A DNA stretch of 64,000 nucleotides, taken from NCBI GenBank assembly GCA_951217055.1, contig OX578282.1, positions 22,007,106 through 22,071,105 on the forward strand, in the 5' to 3' direction. Below the pieces are notes generated by a model. It was given only the letters and a program-made list of their open reading frames with translations, ran no database searches and was not told the DNA's origin. Positions within the stretch are counted from its first letter, which is position 1. Every line of letters begins with the position of its first letter. The stretch comes from Gerris lacustris. Lineage: Eukaryota; Arthropoda; Insecta; Hemiptera; Gerridae. The position numbers and the translations under genes were made by a program. Of the stretch, positions 1-11,850 are shown piece by piece.

Positions 1-130
1 TTCAGGCTCTTAAAAAATATGAACCCAATGCCATAGACCTTCATTGTGTATCTCATAATTTAAATTTAGTTATTAATGAGTAATAGAATATTATAGAACT
101 GTCAAAATTTACAGGTGTCACAAATTTAAT

Positions 131-582
131 TTAAAAAAAGACCAGTCATTCTCCATAAACTTAATGAGCGAATTTTCAAAGAAATCTGCGAATTATTGCC
201 TTATGATGATATAGGAAAATTTTGGTTTAGAATTTGGATGGGTGAAAACAAAAATTTGGTACACAGGGCTACAGGTTGCAAAAGTCAAAATAGTATTTAC
301 CCTTCAACATGCATGTCATTAGAAAGCTCTTTAAGAGTGCCGTAATTGTTGTTATGTACACTTTTGTCATATTTTCATATTAGAGGGGTGTAAAATGGAA
401 AACAAACACGTTTTTTTTTGCTATTTTTGACCCTAAATTGTCAAAATTTGACCCCTAAATGGACTCATTCTTTCTTTTGATATTATTGACAATTTAAAAT
501 TTGTTTGGATTTTTTAAGTGCATCCTAGGGTGAGATATCGTCTGGAGTGACACATATATATTTATATACATACATAAAAAAA
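131..582 (+). repeat. Family G repeat, left part (interrupted)
   Basis: This stretch matches, in reverse complement, the segment at about 8,290-8,712. Shared landmarks are a start around AATGAGCGAATTTTCAAAGAA, a middle part containing GGTACACAGGG, and an end around GTGAGATATCGTCTGGAGTG. No open reading frame spans it. The match continues after position 1,199, so a family A element has been inserted into an older family G copy. G carries a short TGTATGTATG-type tract in the other copy, which is similar in design to, but distinct from, the GTCT tracts of families A-D. The class is not certain; a non-autonomous DNA element is the best guess. Confidence 0.7.
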
Positions 583-1199
583 TCGGTCCGAGACAACTCA
601 GACAAACTTTCTCATATACGAGTTTATAATTACTTAGCCCAGTGTTTCCATTTATTAGTTTTCAAATATACATTTAAATATTATTGAACATTTCATCAAA
701 ATGTATCATAAAAATAACTTCTCCTGGGCGGGGAATCGAACCCGGGCTCTCTCCGTCCGCGTTTTAAGCTAATATCTCAGGAACTAGATTTTTCCCGGGA
801 AAACGGCTTATATCGTTGGATTCGTATTCAAATGGACTACATTTTAGAATTTTTTAATCAAAATCGTCGGAACCGTTTTCGAGAAATATTTTTTTTTCAT
901 GTTTTTTCAGAGTTTTTGGGGGGTAGCGCCCCCAAATTTAGAGCTAAAATTCATTTCTCGATTTCGCCTCGGGGTATGATTTTTCTGAACATGTATGCCA
1001 AATTTCGTCAAAATCGGCCCAGTAGTTTAGGCTCCAGGCGTCTGCACAGACGACAGACGACAGACGACAGACGACGGACAGACATTTTTTAATAACCACT
1101 TTTTTGGACTCAGGGGACCTCAAAACGTGTAAATCCATCAAAATCTCAAAATCGAATTTTCGCGCCATCACAATACTTTCTCTTTATATGAGAAAGTAA
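583..1199 (-). mobile_element. Family A element, copy 1 (Helentron/HINE-like), inserted in family G
   Basis: This is a complete copy. Its limits follow from comparison with the uninterrupted family G copy at 8.15-8.7 kb. The + strand begins TCGGTCCGAGACAACTC and ends GAGAAAGTAA. A 13-bp subterminal inverted repeat is visible: ACTTTCTCATATA near the left end and TATATGAGAAAGT near the right end. The right end can also fold as ACTTTCTC-TTTATAT-GAGAAAGT. An ACAG/ACGACAG tract lies at about 1,045-1,085, next to a core readable in reverse as GCCGATTTTGACGAAATTTGG. A tRNA-type B box (GGTTCGATTCC on the minus strand) sits at 732-742. The insertion is in a T/A run without a clear target duplication. 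Short reading frames here are not genes. Confidence 0.75.
732..742 (-). promoter_or_regulatory. tRNA-like B box inside family A copy 1
   Basis: On the minus strand the sequence GGTTCGATTCC is an exact RNA polymerase III B box. It is followed by CCGCC, as in the T arm of a tRNA. A TTAGCTTAAAACG segment upstream resembles a D arm, but the spacing is too short for an intact tRNA. Copies 2, 3 and 4 carry the same box at 12,919-12,930, 28,047-28,057 and 31,479-31,490, so it is an ancestral part of the family. Confidence 0.55.
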
Positions 1200-1446
1200 A
1201 AAGTGTTAAATTTCAGGAATCGATTAAGAAAAGTCTAAAACGGATTTCCATGGAGAAAATTTTCAAAACTTCTCATTACAAAACTATTTTGAAGCCATTG
1301 CAATAGCTTAATATTCTTCTAAAATGCGCTGAAAGTGTAGATTTCAGGAATCGATTAAGGATGGTCTAAAACGGATTTCCATGGAGAAAATGTTTTAAAC
1401 TTTTGAAGCCATTTCAATAGCTTAATTTTCTTTGAAATTCGCTAAT
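1200..1446 (+). repeat. Family G repeat, right part with two tandem subunits
   Basis: This continues the family G copy beyond the inserted A element. Two imperfect subunits of roughly 125 bp lie in tandem; both contain CAGGAATCGATTAAG and ACGGATTTCCATGGAGAAAA. The copy at 8.15 kb has this subunit once. Confidence 0.65.
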
Positions 1447-4400
1447 TAAGTCCTACAGGTTTGGCCGGATGATACACTTCACTTGTGGCAATTAAATTAA
1501 ATTTCGTATGTATGTGTATTAAAAGCTTTTCTGAATTATGTCTGAAAAGTGAGGGAAAAAAAGGAAAGAGGAAGTATCTAGGTTTACATATAAAAGAATT
1601 AATAGATTTGAATTTCTTTTCCTCTGGATAATTTTAATAAAATATTTAGTGAAATATAATGGAGATGACTTTTTCCTGGTAAATGTTTTTACAAGGATTC
1701 TAGATGAAGTGATTATAAATATTGAAAAAAGGTTAGATAGAGTAAATTATGTGCCAAACATATTTTCATTCATGCTCCCTGCAAAATTAGTAGAATGATG
1801 TGAGGCAAAAGTTTTAAATCTACCAAGACATTTCAATCGAAATTACCCAGAATATTTGACAAAAAAAAGATGCTAAAGGTATTTCCAATGCTATGTTAGG
1901 TATTTAAGCCGATGGAATTAGTATTGATACGTAACATTTTCTTCACCAAATCCAAGACTCAGTGTAAAGGAGGATTTTTTTATTATTATAATTTCATCGT
2001 AACAAAGCTGATAGGCTACAGCAATTTTTAAAATTAAATAATTTGAGTGCCTTCGAGTACATTCAACATTCAAACAATTATGTTACTAGAGGGTTTAGAA
2101 TATGTCTAATTTTACTGCATGGTTTTATTATGGTATTCGGAAAGTGTTCGATATTTAAAATTCTATAATATAATAACTGTAGTAGGTACAACAAAGAGAA
2201 AGACGAAGTTTTAGCCCTGAAAAACTTGTTTTCATATTTAATAACCGCCTGACTGATATAATATACATATTTATGTTTAATTAATAATCCCACACTGTGT
2301 AAATAAACAAAAAGTAAAATTATACACAATATTCCTTTGCTGATCCCAGAAACACATTAGTCTAAAAGATAGCAAAGAAAGATACATTTTTTAAAAAAGA
2401 AATAGCAATCCACACATAGAAATAAAATAATTATAATTATATAATTATATATTAATTAGAGCCATTATATCATTTCATTTAAAAAGTTTATTCATTTTTT
2501 AAATACTAAATTTTTATTGCACTTATTTTTCACAAAGTGTTTAAGTAATTCAAATAATTAACCAATTCCTTCTAAGGATTGGCCGTGAAACACTTCCGCT
2601 ACGTTTAACCAATGATTTTTATTTTATTTAAAACAAAAAAAGTTGAAACAGACTTGTATATTTGTCCAGAAAACATATTTTTGTTATCTGTTCATCTGAA
2701 GAGTACCTTGACTTTTTTAATTATTGAGAAATATAGTGTTTTGTACCCTCGAAAGATACACATTCTAATCTTGAATACAAAGAAAAACGTATAATTTTCC
2801 CTTATTTTACCGAAATCTAATAGCGTATAATTTGTTTTCCTTTATTTCATTCAGATATAAAATTTTACAGTTGCACTGTTTTTACTCCTTTTTTTGGGGT
2901 AGTAATTAGATGCAATTTAAAAATTATATGTAATGAAAGGGCATTTTGTTAATTTTTTTTAAAAAAAAATGTTGCATTTTATAATTGTTAGAAAAGAGCT
3001 TTAGAATTGTCTATTAACTTATCTATGGAATCTTCTCCACCTAGTTAAACATTTTAAACGTGTAAGAGTTAATTATACATGTTTTTACTCAAAAATTATT
3101 GTATGACTTCCTCCCAAAAAAAAGGAAAAAATACCTTTTTTATATAAGTATTTCAAGATTAACATCTATTTTAATTTGTTGAACATTAAAACTCTAAATC
3201 TATGAAAATAAATTAATTGTAATAATCGTTTGTCTTTAGCCAACTAAGTGCATTATATAGATTTGTAGTCACCCCAAGCTATAAAAAAAAATATCGGTAA
3301 TTTAGCTTACCCGATAAGCGACTTTGATCTCTTTGAAAATTCGTAAATAATTGCCTTGCTTTATTTCTCTCTAAGACGACAATTCGTTCATAAATTTTGT
3401 AAATTCGCAAATCATGTAATAAAAACATTTATGTTAAATAATTTTCGTGACCAGTTTTGATAATTGTAATTAAAAAGATTATAATAACTCGATGTAATTT
3501 ATATAGATACAACTTGAACTCTAGATACTCCCAAAAAAAATTAAATATATATAATATAAATTACAGAAATTGCCTGAAGTAACTTTCAAAACTACTATGT
3601 ACAAGGTAGCTTCAGTATGATTTTTAAAAAAAAATTATTTAAAAAAAAAAAATTAAAAAGTAAATGTTAGAAGGAAATATAGTATGTTGTTGTTTGATTT
3701 AAACTTTAAATATATATTCGCATTCTCTCTTTTTCATTCACACAATCTACAAATGAAACGGAGAAGCAAGAAAAATTACCTTGAAGACAACGGACTTTTA
3801 AAAAATTATGAATAATAACATACTTCACTATGCATAACTTAATTTCAATATGAAATTGGAAAAAGTTATTGAATAAAAGAGTAGGCGTCGATTTCGGTAA
3901 CGGTTAAATAAGAAAACAACTCGAAATATTAACATAACTGCTCAAAAAGAAAAAAAATAATTTGCACTCCAATTGTCCTGTCTTTTGTAGTAAATTGAAA
4001 AATTATGTAAAATAAAATCTTAACAGCAATAAACATCTTCACTAAGCTTCTATTTTTTTGAAAGGTAATACTTCTTATACAGCTTCTATCTTTAAAGGTA
4101 ATATTTTCAAAACAATTTTTATACAAGAAACTAAATATTGATTGCCATTTGATTTAACTTATAGAACTATTGCTGTTAAGATAGAAAATGTTCCATTAAT
4201 GTCTTAAAGCAAAGATTTTTTATTAAGAATATTATCCATTAAAAATTGGTGCTAGAAATTCTAACAAAATACTGTGTTTATATCCATTGATATCTAATTT
4301 AATTAGTTTATTATTAAAATGTATCTTAAAAATGTTCATGGAAGTGATTGCTTTTTTTGGTTTTAATTTTTCAGCTAAATCAGATATATTTTTATCAATA

Positions 4401-4479
4401 ACTCGGAAGCTAGATTTTGTAGGAAAAATTGCTAGCACGGTTAAATTTGTATTTAAGTGGAATACATTTAGTATTTTTT
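1447..4479. other. AT-rich stretch without recognisable gene
   Basis: I see no coding region, RNA gene or repeat with a second copy in the window. Short open frames such as those at 2,078-2,329 and 3,929-4,126 have the composition of random AT-rich DNA and no splice context. Confidence 0.5.
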
Positions 4480-4605
4480 TAAAAACTTTTTTTTTATTTA
4501 TAAGAGGTGGTACCCCCAAATTTAAAGCAAAAACTCATTTTTCTACACATAGATGTATTTTTTCATTGAAATCGGTCCAGCAGTTTAGGCTCCTGCACGC
4601 GTTGC
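4480..4605 (-). repeat. Family A fragment
   Basis: This part resembles the middle of family A: a GGTACCCCCAAATTTAAAGC block, then ATCGGTCCAGCAGTTTAGGCTC, in the same order as copy 1. Both ends are missing. Confidence 0.5.
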
Positions 4606-4707
4606 GAAATCATTGAATCTTAAACTGCTTGTATTACTAGACATCGCGTGGCACTATCATTGAAGCGAGCGTATAGCAATAAATATGTATTGAATATTGA
4701 AAAAATA

Positions 4708-5308
4708 GATTATCGTGAATCATGATGAGTTGATAGATAATGGCTCTGGTAGTAGTGCAGCGGCTAGTAGTGAGGGAACCACCCCGCATTCTTACTATTC
4801 CTCTAACCACACAATCTCCTTTTTAATTATTATAAAATGTATCTCTTTGCTACAAACAAACTACTGCATGTATCAAATTGAAACTTTGCATGCCTGTTTC
4901 AATTGAGCATTAGATGGTGTCTATGAAGTTTTATTAAAATCGTTACGTTAGAACGTAAGATATCGGTAAAAAGGTTGTTTTCTCTATTTTAAACGTTTAG
5001 GTCCGCTTTAATAGTTTTAGCGATCTTTATTAATTCATAGCGGTGTCGCTGTTGGTTTTAGTGAAAAATGTTATTTTGAAAAAAATGTTCGTCTTATCGA
5101 ATAGATGATGATAGAATCTTTTCCCGTCCTGAAATTCCAATTTAATTTTTGTACCTCTCGTTTACGCGAGCGTTGCGCGCGAACTCTTGGACGGATCACG
5201 CTGTCCAACGAACTTAGCCTGAGTATTAGTAAGAGGATCATGTATACCAAATTTCAACTAAATCGGTCAACTTTTACTCAAGTTATCGTCACACGCGTGA
5301 ACGTTACT

Positions 5309-5344
<36 letters not shown>

Positions 5345-5390
5345 CGGAGCATATTTCGTTGAATGTAGGAAGCTCGCTGCGCTCGCTTCA
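4708..5390 (+). mobile_element. Family C element, unit 1 of a head-to-tail pair (HINE-like)
   Basis: This unit is repeated nearly identically from 5,391; the period is 682 bp (TATCGTGAATC at 4,711 and 5,393). The unit starts near TTATCGTGAATCATGATGAG and ends in GCTCGCTGCGCTCGCTTCA. Near its right end are the core CCAAATTTCAACTAAATCGG (5,248-5,267) and an uninterrupted ACAG tract (about 5,309-5,342). A 63-codon frame from 4,715, rich in Ser/Ala/Gly codons at its start, is present in both units. With only two recent copies this is not evidence of coding, although it could be a captured exon. A further end-like segment (ATTGAAGCGAGCGTA, 4,659-4,673) lies just upstream. Confidence 0.7.
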
Positions 5391-6004
5391 ATTATCGTGA
5401 ATCATGATGAGTTGATAGATAATGGGTCTGGTAGTAGTGCAGCGGCTAGTAGTGAGGGAACCACCCCGCATTCTTACTATTCCTCTAACCACACAATCTC
5501 CTTTTTAATTATTATAAAATGTATCTCTTTGCTACAAACAAACTACTGCATGTATCAAATTGAAATTTTGCATGCCTGTTTCAATTGAGCATTAGATGGT
5601 GTCTATGAAGTTTTATTAAAATCGTTACGTTAGAACGTAAGATATCGGTAAAAAGGTTGTTTTCTCTATTTTAAACGTTTAGGTCCGCTTTAATAGTTTT
5701 AGCGAAAAAAATGTTCGTCTCATCGAATAGATGATGATAGAATCTTTTCCCGTCCTGAAATTCCAATTTAATTTTTGAACCTCTTGTTTACGCGAGCGTT
5801 GCGCGCGAACTCTTGGACGGATCACGCTGTCCAACGAACTTAGCCTAAGTATTAGTAAGAGGATCGTGTATACCAAATTTTCAACTAAATCGGTCAACTT
5901 TTACTCAAGTTATCGTCACACGCGTGAACGTTACCGACAGACAGACAGACAGACAAGATGCATAGTTTGTTGAATGTAAGAAGCTCGCTTACGCTCGCTT
6001 CAAT
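5391..6004 (+). mobile_element. Family C element, unit 2 of a head-to-tail pair
   Basis: This is a second copy of the preceding unit, joined directly end-to-start. It differs mainly by a deletion of about 66 bp that removes the counterpart of 5,021-5,085, and by a shorter ACAG tract near 5,935-5,955. It ends TACGCTCGCTTCAAT (5,990-6,004), complementary to the end-like segment at 4,659-4,673. High identity between units points to a recent tandem event, as expected when rolling-circle replication reads through a terminator. Confidence 0.7.
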
Positions 6005-7618
6005 AAACACCAAGTATTTCTTGAACAGTATCTGAGAAAAGTCCATTCTTCTAATGCAATGTTTGATTTTTTCAATATAATCAACTTTAAATTTACTAAT
6101 TTAAAGTAATTTACTAATTTTATTTCAAATTCTTCTAATATAGTTTCTACTTTATTGCTATTACTTCTAATACATAGTCTATTTTATTACCAATACTTCT
6201 AATAAAGCTTCTATTATATAGGCATATTGTGTCGTAATAAGTTTCTTTTTGCCTGGTCCAATATTTGCAAATGGAATACAATTCTTTCTTTTCTAAAAGT
6301 TAGATATTTTAAAAGGGAAATTAATTTTCATTAAACAGAAAAAAAGATCGCATTAATTATGGACCTGGTTTCCTCTTTTAATCACAGTGTGAACGATTAA
6401 AATATAGCCAAATAATAAAAAACGTATTTTAATGAAAAGTAAGAGGTAAGATCTTAAGCTCGATAGATGAATAGGTGTCTCTAAAGGCAATCTAAGTGGT
6501 CTCCTTCCATTTATAATATATATAAATTTCAAAAATGGATTTTTAAATAGACGATGATAATCTTTTTAACAACCGATCTCATCTAAGGTAGGGAAAAAGT
6601 CGATTAAAAGGCCTTTTATAAAATTATTTATTATATTTAATAATAATGATATATATATTGTTTTCATTTTCATTTAGGGCACTGATTCATTTCGTGAGTA
6701 ATGTGTCTTTGATCGATATCATTGTTTTTTTTTTAACTTTTAATGGATATTCTCAAGCTCTTTCTACATTTTTACACTTAATAATCTACCTTCCTGGTTT
6801 TTTATTTTTTTTACAGATAAAATAAAAAAACATTAATTATAAGTTTCATACCTGAGGGATGAGGAAAAAAGGTAGCCAGTGACGTTATCGTGCGTATTTC
6901 TCTATGCGAAAAATACTTCACGCGAGATACAGTCTACACTTGAGTTGTAATTGAGTCTAGGGTCAATATATTTTTTATATATATACCTCTACTGCGTATA
7001 TACCAGAGAAAAATGAAAAAAAAGCTCTAGAATTCACCTTGCTTTATTCTAATTAAGTTGTTAGAGAATCAAGTTTAGGGAGGAGGTACATTTTTCCTCT
7101 CTCTTGCAGACTTCTTTCACTGGGAAAAATAAATGCTAAGTGCGCTTTATCACGCTGTTAAAAAAATGTAAAACACGATATAATATATGAGTTAATCAGT
7201 GGTGCTAGTTATTTTTACTTGCATGGTGTATATGTTAGAAGATGCAAATGAATATGGAATGTATTTTTGATGAATGACTATGGGTCTATCATAATATTTA
7301 ATTTCATACGATTTTTCTTTATTTTGTAGGAACTCATTTTTCTTGTTGGTTTTTAAAAATATGTACAATTTTTTGAAATGATAAATTTTGAACTCCCAAC
7401 TTGGCCTTCCTACGCTTAATGAATTGCCGTTTGCCAAAACATAAAAATAAAAAGACGGTGTGAAAAAGTCTAACACAACTTTCTCATATACAAAGTTATA
7501 CTGACTACAAATTCTATACAATCTGATTTTATTAATTTATAATTAAACATATTTAAAAATTGTTTAATCTATGATTGTTTACACGAAGTTTTCTAATATC
7601 TATATATTTATACTAAGT

Positions 7619-7620
<2 letters not shown>
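6005..7620. other. Stretch without recognisable gene
   Basis: AT-rich DNA. A 109-codon frame on the minus strand at 7,192-7,521 has AT-driven composition. Its upstream region (7,470-7,500) contains CAACTTTCTCATATACAAAG, which recalls the family A end, so it is more likely repeat debris than a gene. Confidence 0.4.

Positions 7621-7622
<2 letters not shown>

Positions 7623-7672
<50 letters not shown>
7623..7672. repeat. (CT)n microsatellite
   Basis: About 25 uninterrupted CT units are followed by a short TA run. Confidence 0.95.
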
Positions 7673-7678
<6 letters not shown>

Positions 7679-8150
7679 ATATATATATACTCTCTATAAG
7701 CTCTTTACTAGTGAGAAAAATAATTTTTTTTTTGTAAATTTCCAAGACATACTTGATTTTTCGAAACTAAAATTATAACGCAAATTAGTTCATTCAGGCA
7801 GGGTCGAACCCAAGAAGATGAAATTTCAATTAACAAAATGTTAGTCTTTTTTACCTATTCATGTGTCGATCTTCAAAATTACATAGCATTATTTATCTTA
7901 TATGCAAGATTAGGTATGGATAAAAATAAAATGTTTTGGAGTAAAAATTCATTCTTAAAGAGAGAATCTGTAATCATTAAAGTTTAACTACTAACTCAGA
8001 ACTATTAATCAAATTTGGCGTTGATAGTGCTTGAATTAAAACGCTGAAGCGCAATCTCTGTACAGCATTTAAACAATGTGTATAATTATTAATTGCACAT
8101 TGATCCAGGAGTGAGTGAGAAATGTCATTAGAACAATTGATATTCTTTTA

Positions 8151-8712
8151 GCGAATTTTCGAAGAATATTAAGCTATTGCAATGGCTTCAAAATTTTTGT
8201 AATGCGAATATTTGAAAATTTTCTCCATGGAAATCCGTTTTAGACCATTCTTAATCGATTCCTGAAATTTAACACTATTTTTATGTATGGATGTATGTAT
8301 GTGGCACTCCAGACGATATCTCACCCTAGGATGCACTTAAAAAATCCAAACAAATTGTAAAATGTCAAAAATATAAAAAGAAAGGATAAGTTCGTTCGCC
8401 AACATTTAGGGGTCAAATTTAGGTTCAAAAATAGCATAAAAACGTGTTTTTCTCATTTTACCCCATCTTATGGCAAAAGTGTACATAACAACAATTACTC
8501 TACTCTTAAAGAGCTTTCTAACGACATGCATCTTGAAGGGTATATATATACTATTTTGACTTTTGTACCCCGTACCCCTGGGCCCTGTGTACCAAATTGT
8601 TTTTTTCATCCATCTAAACCAACACTTTCCTATATTATCATAAGCCACTAATACACAAATTTCTTTGAAAATTCGCTCATATTAAGTCATGGTGCATGAC
8701 TGTTTTTTTTAA
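8151..8712 (-). repeat. Family G repeat, uninterrupted copy
   Basis: This is the reverse-complement counterpart of 131-582 plus 1,200-1,300. It serves as the empty-site reference for the family A insertion at 583-1,199. It contains ATGTATGGATGTATGTATGT and, on the minus strand, the order GAGCGAATTTTCAAAGAAAT ... GTGAGATATCGTCTGGAGTG ... CAGGAATCGATTAAGAATGG. An 80-codon frame on the minus strand (8,406-8,648) lies entirely inside the repeat. Confidence 0.7.
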
Positions 8713-9292
8713 ATTCTAATTCGAGAAAAGTAGATATACATAATTTACCGTTGAAATGCAAAGCAATTGACTTAAAAAAAATGTCCCCCTTTCATATGGA
8801 TGAAGGCCAAGCTGTGGAGATAAAAAAACCCTTTTCTTTTTGTTAATTTCTCTTCAAAAGAAAATCTTGAAGAATTCAAACCAATATCGTTATAGATAAG
8901 TTTGAGGTTTTTCCGAAATCAGGGCACGAACTCAATATAAAAATATCCTGGTTTGTTGTGATTAGACGCCTAAGTCTATTAAGGGTATATTTGCGGTCAG
9001 CTAACCACACATGCAAATCCACCTGCTTTCTAATGGTGTGCAATTGCACAGCGTCTTGGCTTTGGTCACCTCCAAACCCAGTGTTCTAGAACAGTAGAAA
9101 TCACTTCCTCCTCTCTGTTCGATCACTGTCTGGTCGTAACTCGTAACGGTCCTATGGTTAAGTTGTCCATGCGAGGAATCGTGCTTGATTCGATCTGCCT
9201 CGACGAATCCAAGTAACCTTTAGTCTTAATTTATGTTTTAAGAGGAATTTTCTCATTTATCCGATTCGTGTACGATATTTATGTAACTGTCG

Positions 9293-9296
<4 letters not shown>

Positions 9297-9386
<90 letters not shown>

Positions 9387-9389
9387 TAT

Positions 9390-9467
<78 letters not shown>
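9297..9467. repeat. Long (TA)n tract
   Basis: About 170 bp of TA dinucleotides with two single-base interruptions near 9,383 and 9,402. Open frames across it on both strands encode only alternating Ile-Tyr. Confidence 0.97.
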
Positions 9468-9471
<4 letters not shown>

Positions 9472-9479
9472 CCCCTGTC

Positions 9480-10426
9480 CATGGCAACCAATACGATGAT
9501 GTAAACAAATGCATACGTACTTATCAGTGGCTAAATGTCCGAATGTTAAAATATTGCATTTTCCTGTAAATGTAGGCCAAGTGATTAAATGAAAATGCCT
9601 TATAGATTATTGTACGCCATCATTTTTTTAATTTGAAATACACAACCCTGCAGATCGTAATTTCTTTAAAAGAATATTATATTTTGTTTGTAATTTTTTT
9701 TTTAATAACCAATAAAGATAAAGATAAACATCTTTAATATAACAAAAGGGAAGTTAATTGTTAAATGTAATCAATTAAATTTTATATATTTATTCCTGCT
9801 AATTAAGCAAATGTATTTTACCTTGATCATAAAGACAAATTAAACAAAATTTGGATCTTCATTTTACGACGAATATTTCGGTTAGGTTATTCTGCATTAC
9901 TTCATTTATTTGTAATTATTAAATTTTAATGAGTTATTAAAGTAAAATCACTCGTTGCGAAGTGTAAAATTCTCTTCACCTAATTTCAAATGTTAATTAA
10001 AATACACACTACGGAATGTACTCTCAATCTTAATGTCATAGATTTTAAGTAAAGTTGAGAAAGTTTCATATTTAAACATTTACTTTTAACAGTAAACTTA
10101 ATGTTTTGTGTACACGAAATAACGTGTTATTTGAAGAGACAATATTTTAATTTAATTACATTTACTTACATCGTCTGCTTGGAAGGTAAAAGGCAATAAC
10201 TAACTATACTAGTTTTAAACTTAATGAGCTGTATTTGCCTCAAATAACTTATGAAATGGATATAAAGGGTTTTCTTTTTGGGTACCTACACAGGAGTCCT
10301 TTAATTTTATTTTGTTACTTTTACCATTAATTTAAATTGATGTGTGTGCAGTGCATGTAAACATCTGAAGACTTTTATCACATATTTGGGAAAATGCACT
10401 TAGTGACGTTACCTCTAAGTAGAGGA

Positions 10427-10472
<46 letters not shown>

Positions 10473-11360
10473 GGGGGGGGGGGAGGAATAAAGGGCCTTT
10501 ATTACCTCGGGGTAATTGCCTTTTTAAACAAACGAAAAAAGGTTTAAAATAATTTGTAAGCAATGTTTTCTACATGTTCTCAGCTCCTTTAAATTTAAAG
10601 CTTTAAAATAAAAAAATAAGGACAGAAAAGTGGCTTCCTGGTTTTGATTTGGGTTTATTGTTTTAGCAAGGTAGAATACTTCGAGTGAAAATTCCTCTCT
10701 AATACTTGTATTCCCCTCTCTGTATATTCCCTGTAGTATTTTACGCAACTCTGATTTCCTGACAGTTAAGAAAATTTTCCGTACGTTTCGTTGCGGTTAT
10801 ACTGAGCAATATGATAATTAACTCGTTGATAAGCTTGTATTTTTTTTTGTATTTCGTAAAATTTTATTAAATATATTGATTTAATAGCAAAAAATGTTGT
10901 TATTCTTTGAAATAAACCCGGATTAATTATTTATTTCGATTTTATCATTGATATAAACACGCAAACTTTTCAAACACAATATATTTTATTCATATTTATG
11001 TTTATACTTACGTTAAAAAGAAAGGTCTAGAAGTGTGATTTAATTAGAACCCTGATTTTTTTCGAGTCAACGTTTATGCTATATTGAACATTTATAGAAA
11101 ATATAATGGTTGTGCGTGAACTCTTAACCGTTTTCGCCGGTTCGTCACCGGTTTTGTCAGTATTGTGAACATGAAATTAGTTAATTTAAGGGGGGGGGGG
11201 GTGTCACGAAAAAAATAAGGATTTTTTTGACAAAATTGCATGATAATTTATAACACTTTCCACAAGTGTTAGGTATTTTTGTAATCTATTCTTCAATGCC
11301 TTTTATTTGATACCACACTTAAAATTTTAAAAAAAATATTTTTTTAGCGTTGCATGAATT
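9480..11360. other. Stretch without recognisable gene
   Basis: AT-rich. It contains a short (TA)n tract followed by 12 Gs (10,472-10,483), a small palindrome AATAAAGGGCCTTTATT near 10,488, and a 12-G run at 11,190-11,201. No coding region is supported. Confidence 0.5.
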
Positions 11361-11369
11361 ATTCGCCAT

Positions 11370-11575
11370 TTTGGATTTGAACAGCTGATAATTTATAGTA
11401 TTCTATATTTTTCTTACGCGCGCTTAAAAACTGTAATAATGCAAAGTTTCATTTTTTTATCTCTTTTAATTCAGTTATTGGAATCGTACGAGTGACAGGC
11501 AGACAGACACAGGAACGAAACTATAAAGGTTTCTTTTTTTTGGTTTTACCAACAAAACCCTAAAAAGACCGAAGG
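11370..11575 (-). mobile_element. Family D element, copy 1 (HINE-like)
   Basis: Read on the minus strand it starts TTTTTAGGGTTTTGTTGG. It has a terminal hairpin GGTTTT-GTTGGT-AAAACC, then AAACCTTTATAGTTTCG, a short GTCTGTCTGCCTGTC tract, and a segment ending near a GCGCGCGT stretch. The second copy at 33.8 kb has the same order. The opening recalls the AGGGTTCCGTA...GGAACCCTTATA start of Lep1-type Helitron-like elements (from memory). The far end is not defined. Confidence 0.55.
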
Positions 11576-11666
11576 GCAACCTGGACTTACGCATGTTCAC
11601 GTAACAATAAGTACCATCCTCATATTGTAAGAATGATTTATTGAATGATGATTTATCAGGGTAATG

Positions 11667-11850
11667 TATAGGTATTAAAAATAAGGTTTTTTTTTAGGAA
11701 TGATAATAAATCAGTTAGTTCAGAACGGTCACCCATCCAAGTACTGACCACGTCCAATGCTGCTTCCTCCTGCTGCGAAGCAGCCACTTTAGTGGCCTCT
11801 GAAGTGAGGAAAAGTTCCGAGGTACCCCGAACCCGATTTTTTTTATTTTT
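11667..11850 (-). mobile_element. 5S-rRNA-containing SINE-like element, copy 1
   Basis: On the minus strand, 11,765-11,727 reads as about 39 bp of 5S rRNA. Landmarks are AAGCAGCATTGGACGTGG, then TCAGTACTTGG and ATGGGTGACC, which cover the A-box and intermediate-element part and the start of the C box of the 5S internal promoter. The flanks are not 5S. Upstream lie GGTACCTCGGAACTTTTCC and a GCTGCTTCGCAGCA-type hairpin; downstream an A/T tail ends in AATACCTATA. A second copy at 35.9 kb matches over the whole length. This copy lacks about 9 bp from one arm of the AGAGGCCAC/GTGGCCTCT hairpin present in copy 2. A pseudogene of 5S rRNA alone would not explain the shared flanks. Confidence 0.7.

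Noticed and set aside
944..1171. Cys- and Val-rich peptide frames in families A and B (also 25,948-26,175 and 27,640-27,846)
   Set aside because: They run through the GTCT tract and core of non-coding elements, appear in all copies because the DNA is repeated, and end at random.
9257..9514. Open frames of alternating Ile and Tyr on both strands, also at 24,135-24,317 and 59,956-60,217
   Set aside because: They are direct translations of (TA)n tracts.
11727..11765. Functional 5S rRNA gene
   Set aside because: Only about a third of 5S is present, and the same non-5S flanks occur in the second copy.
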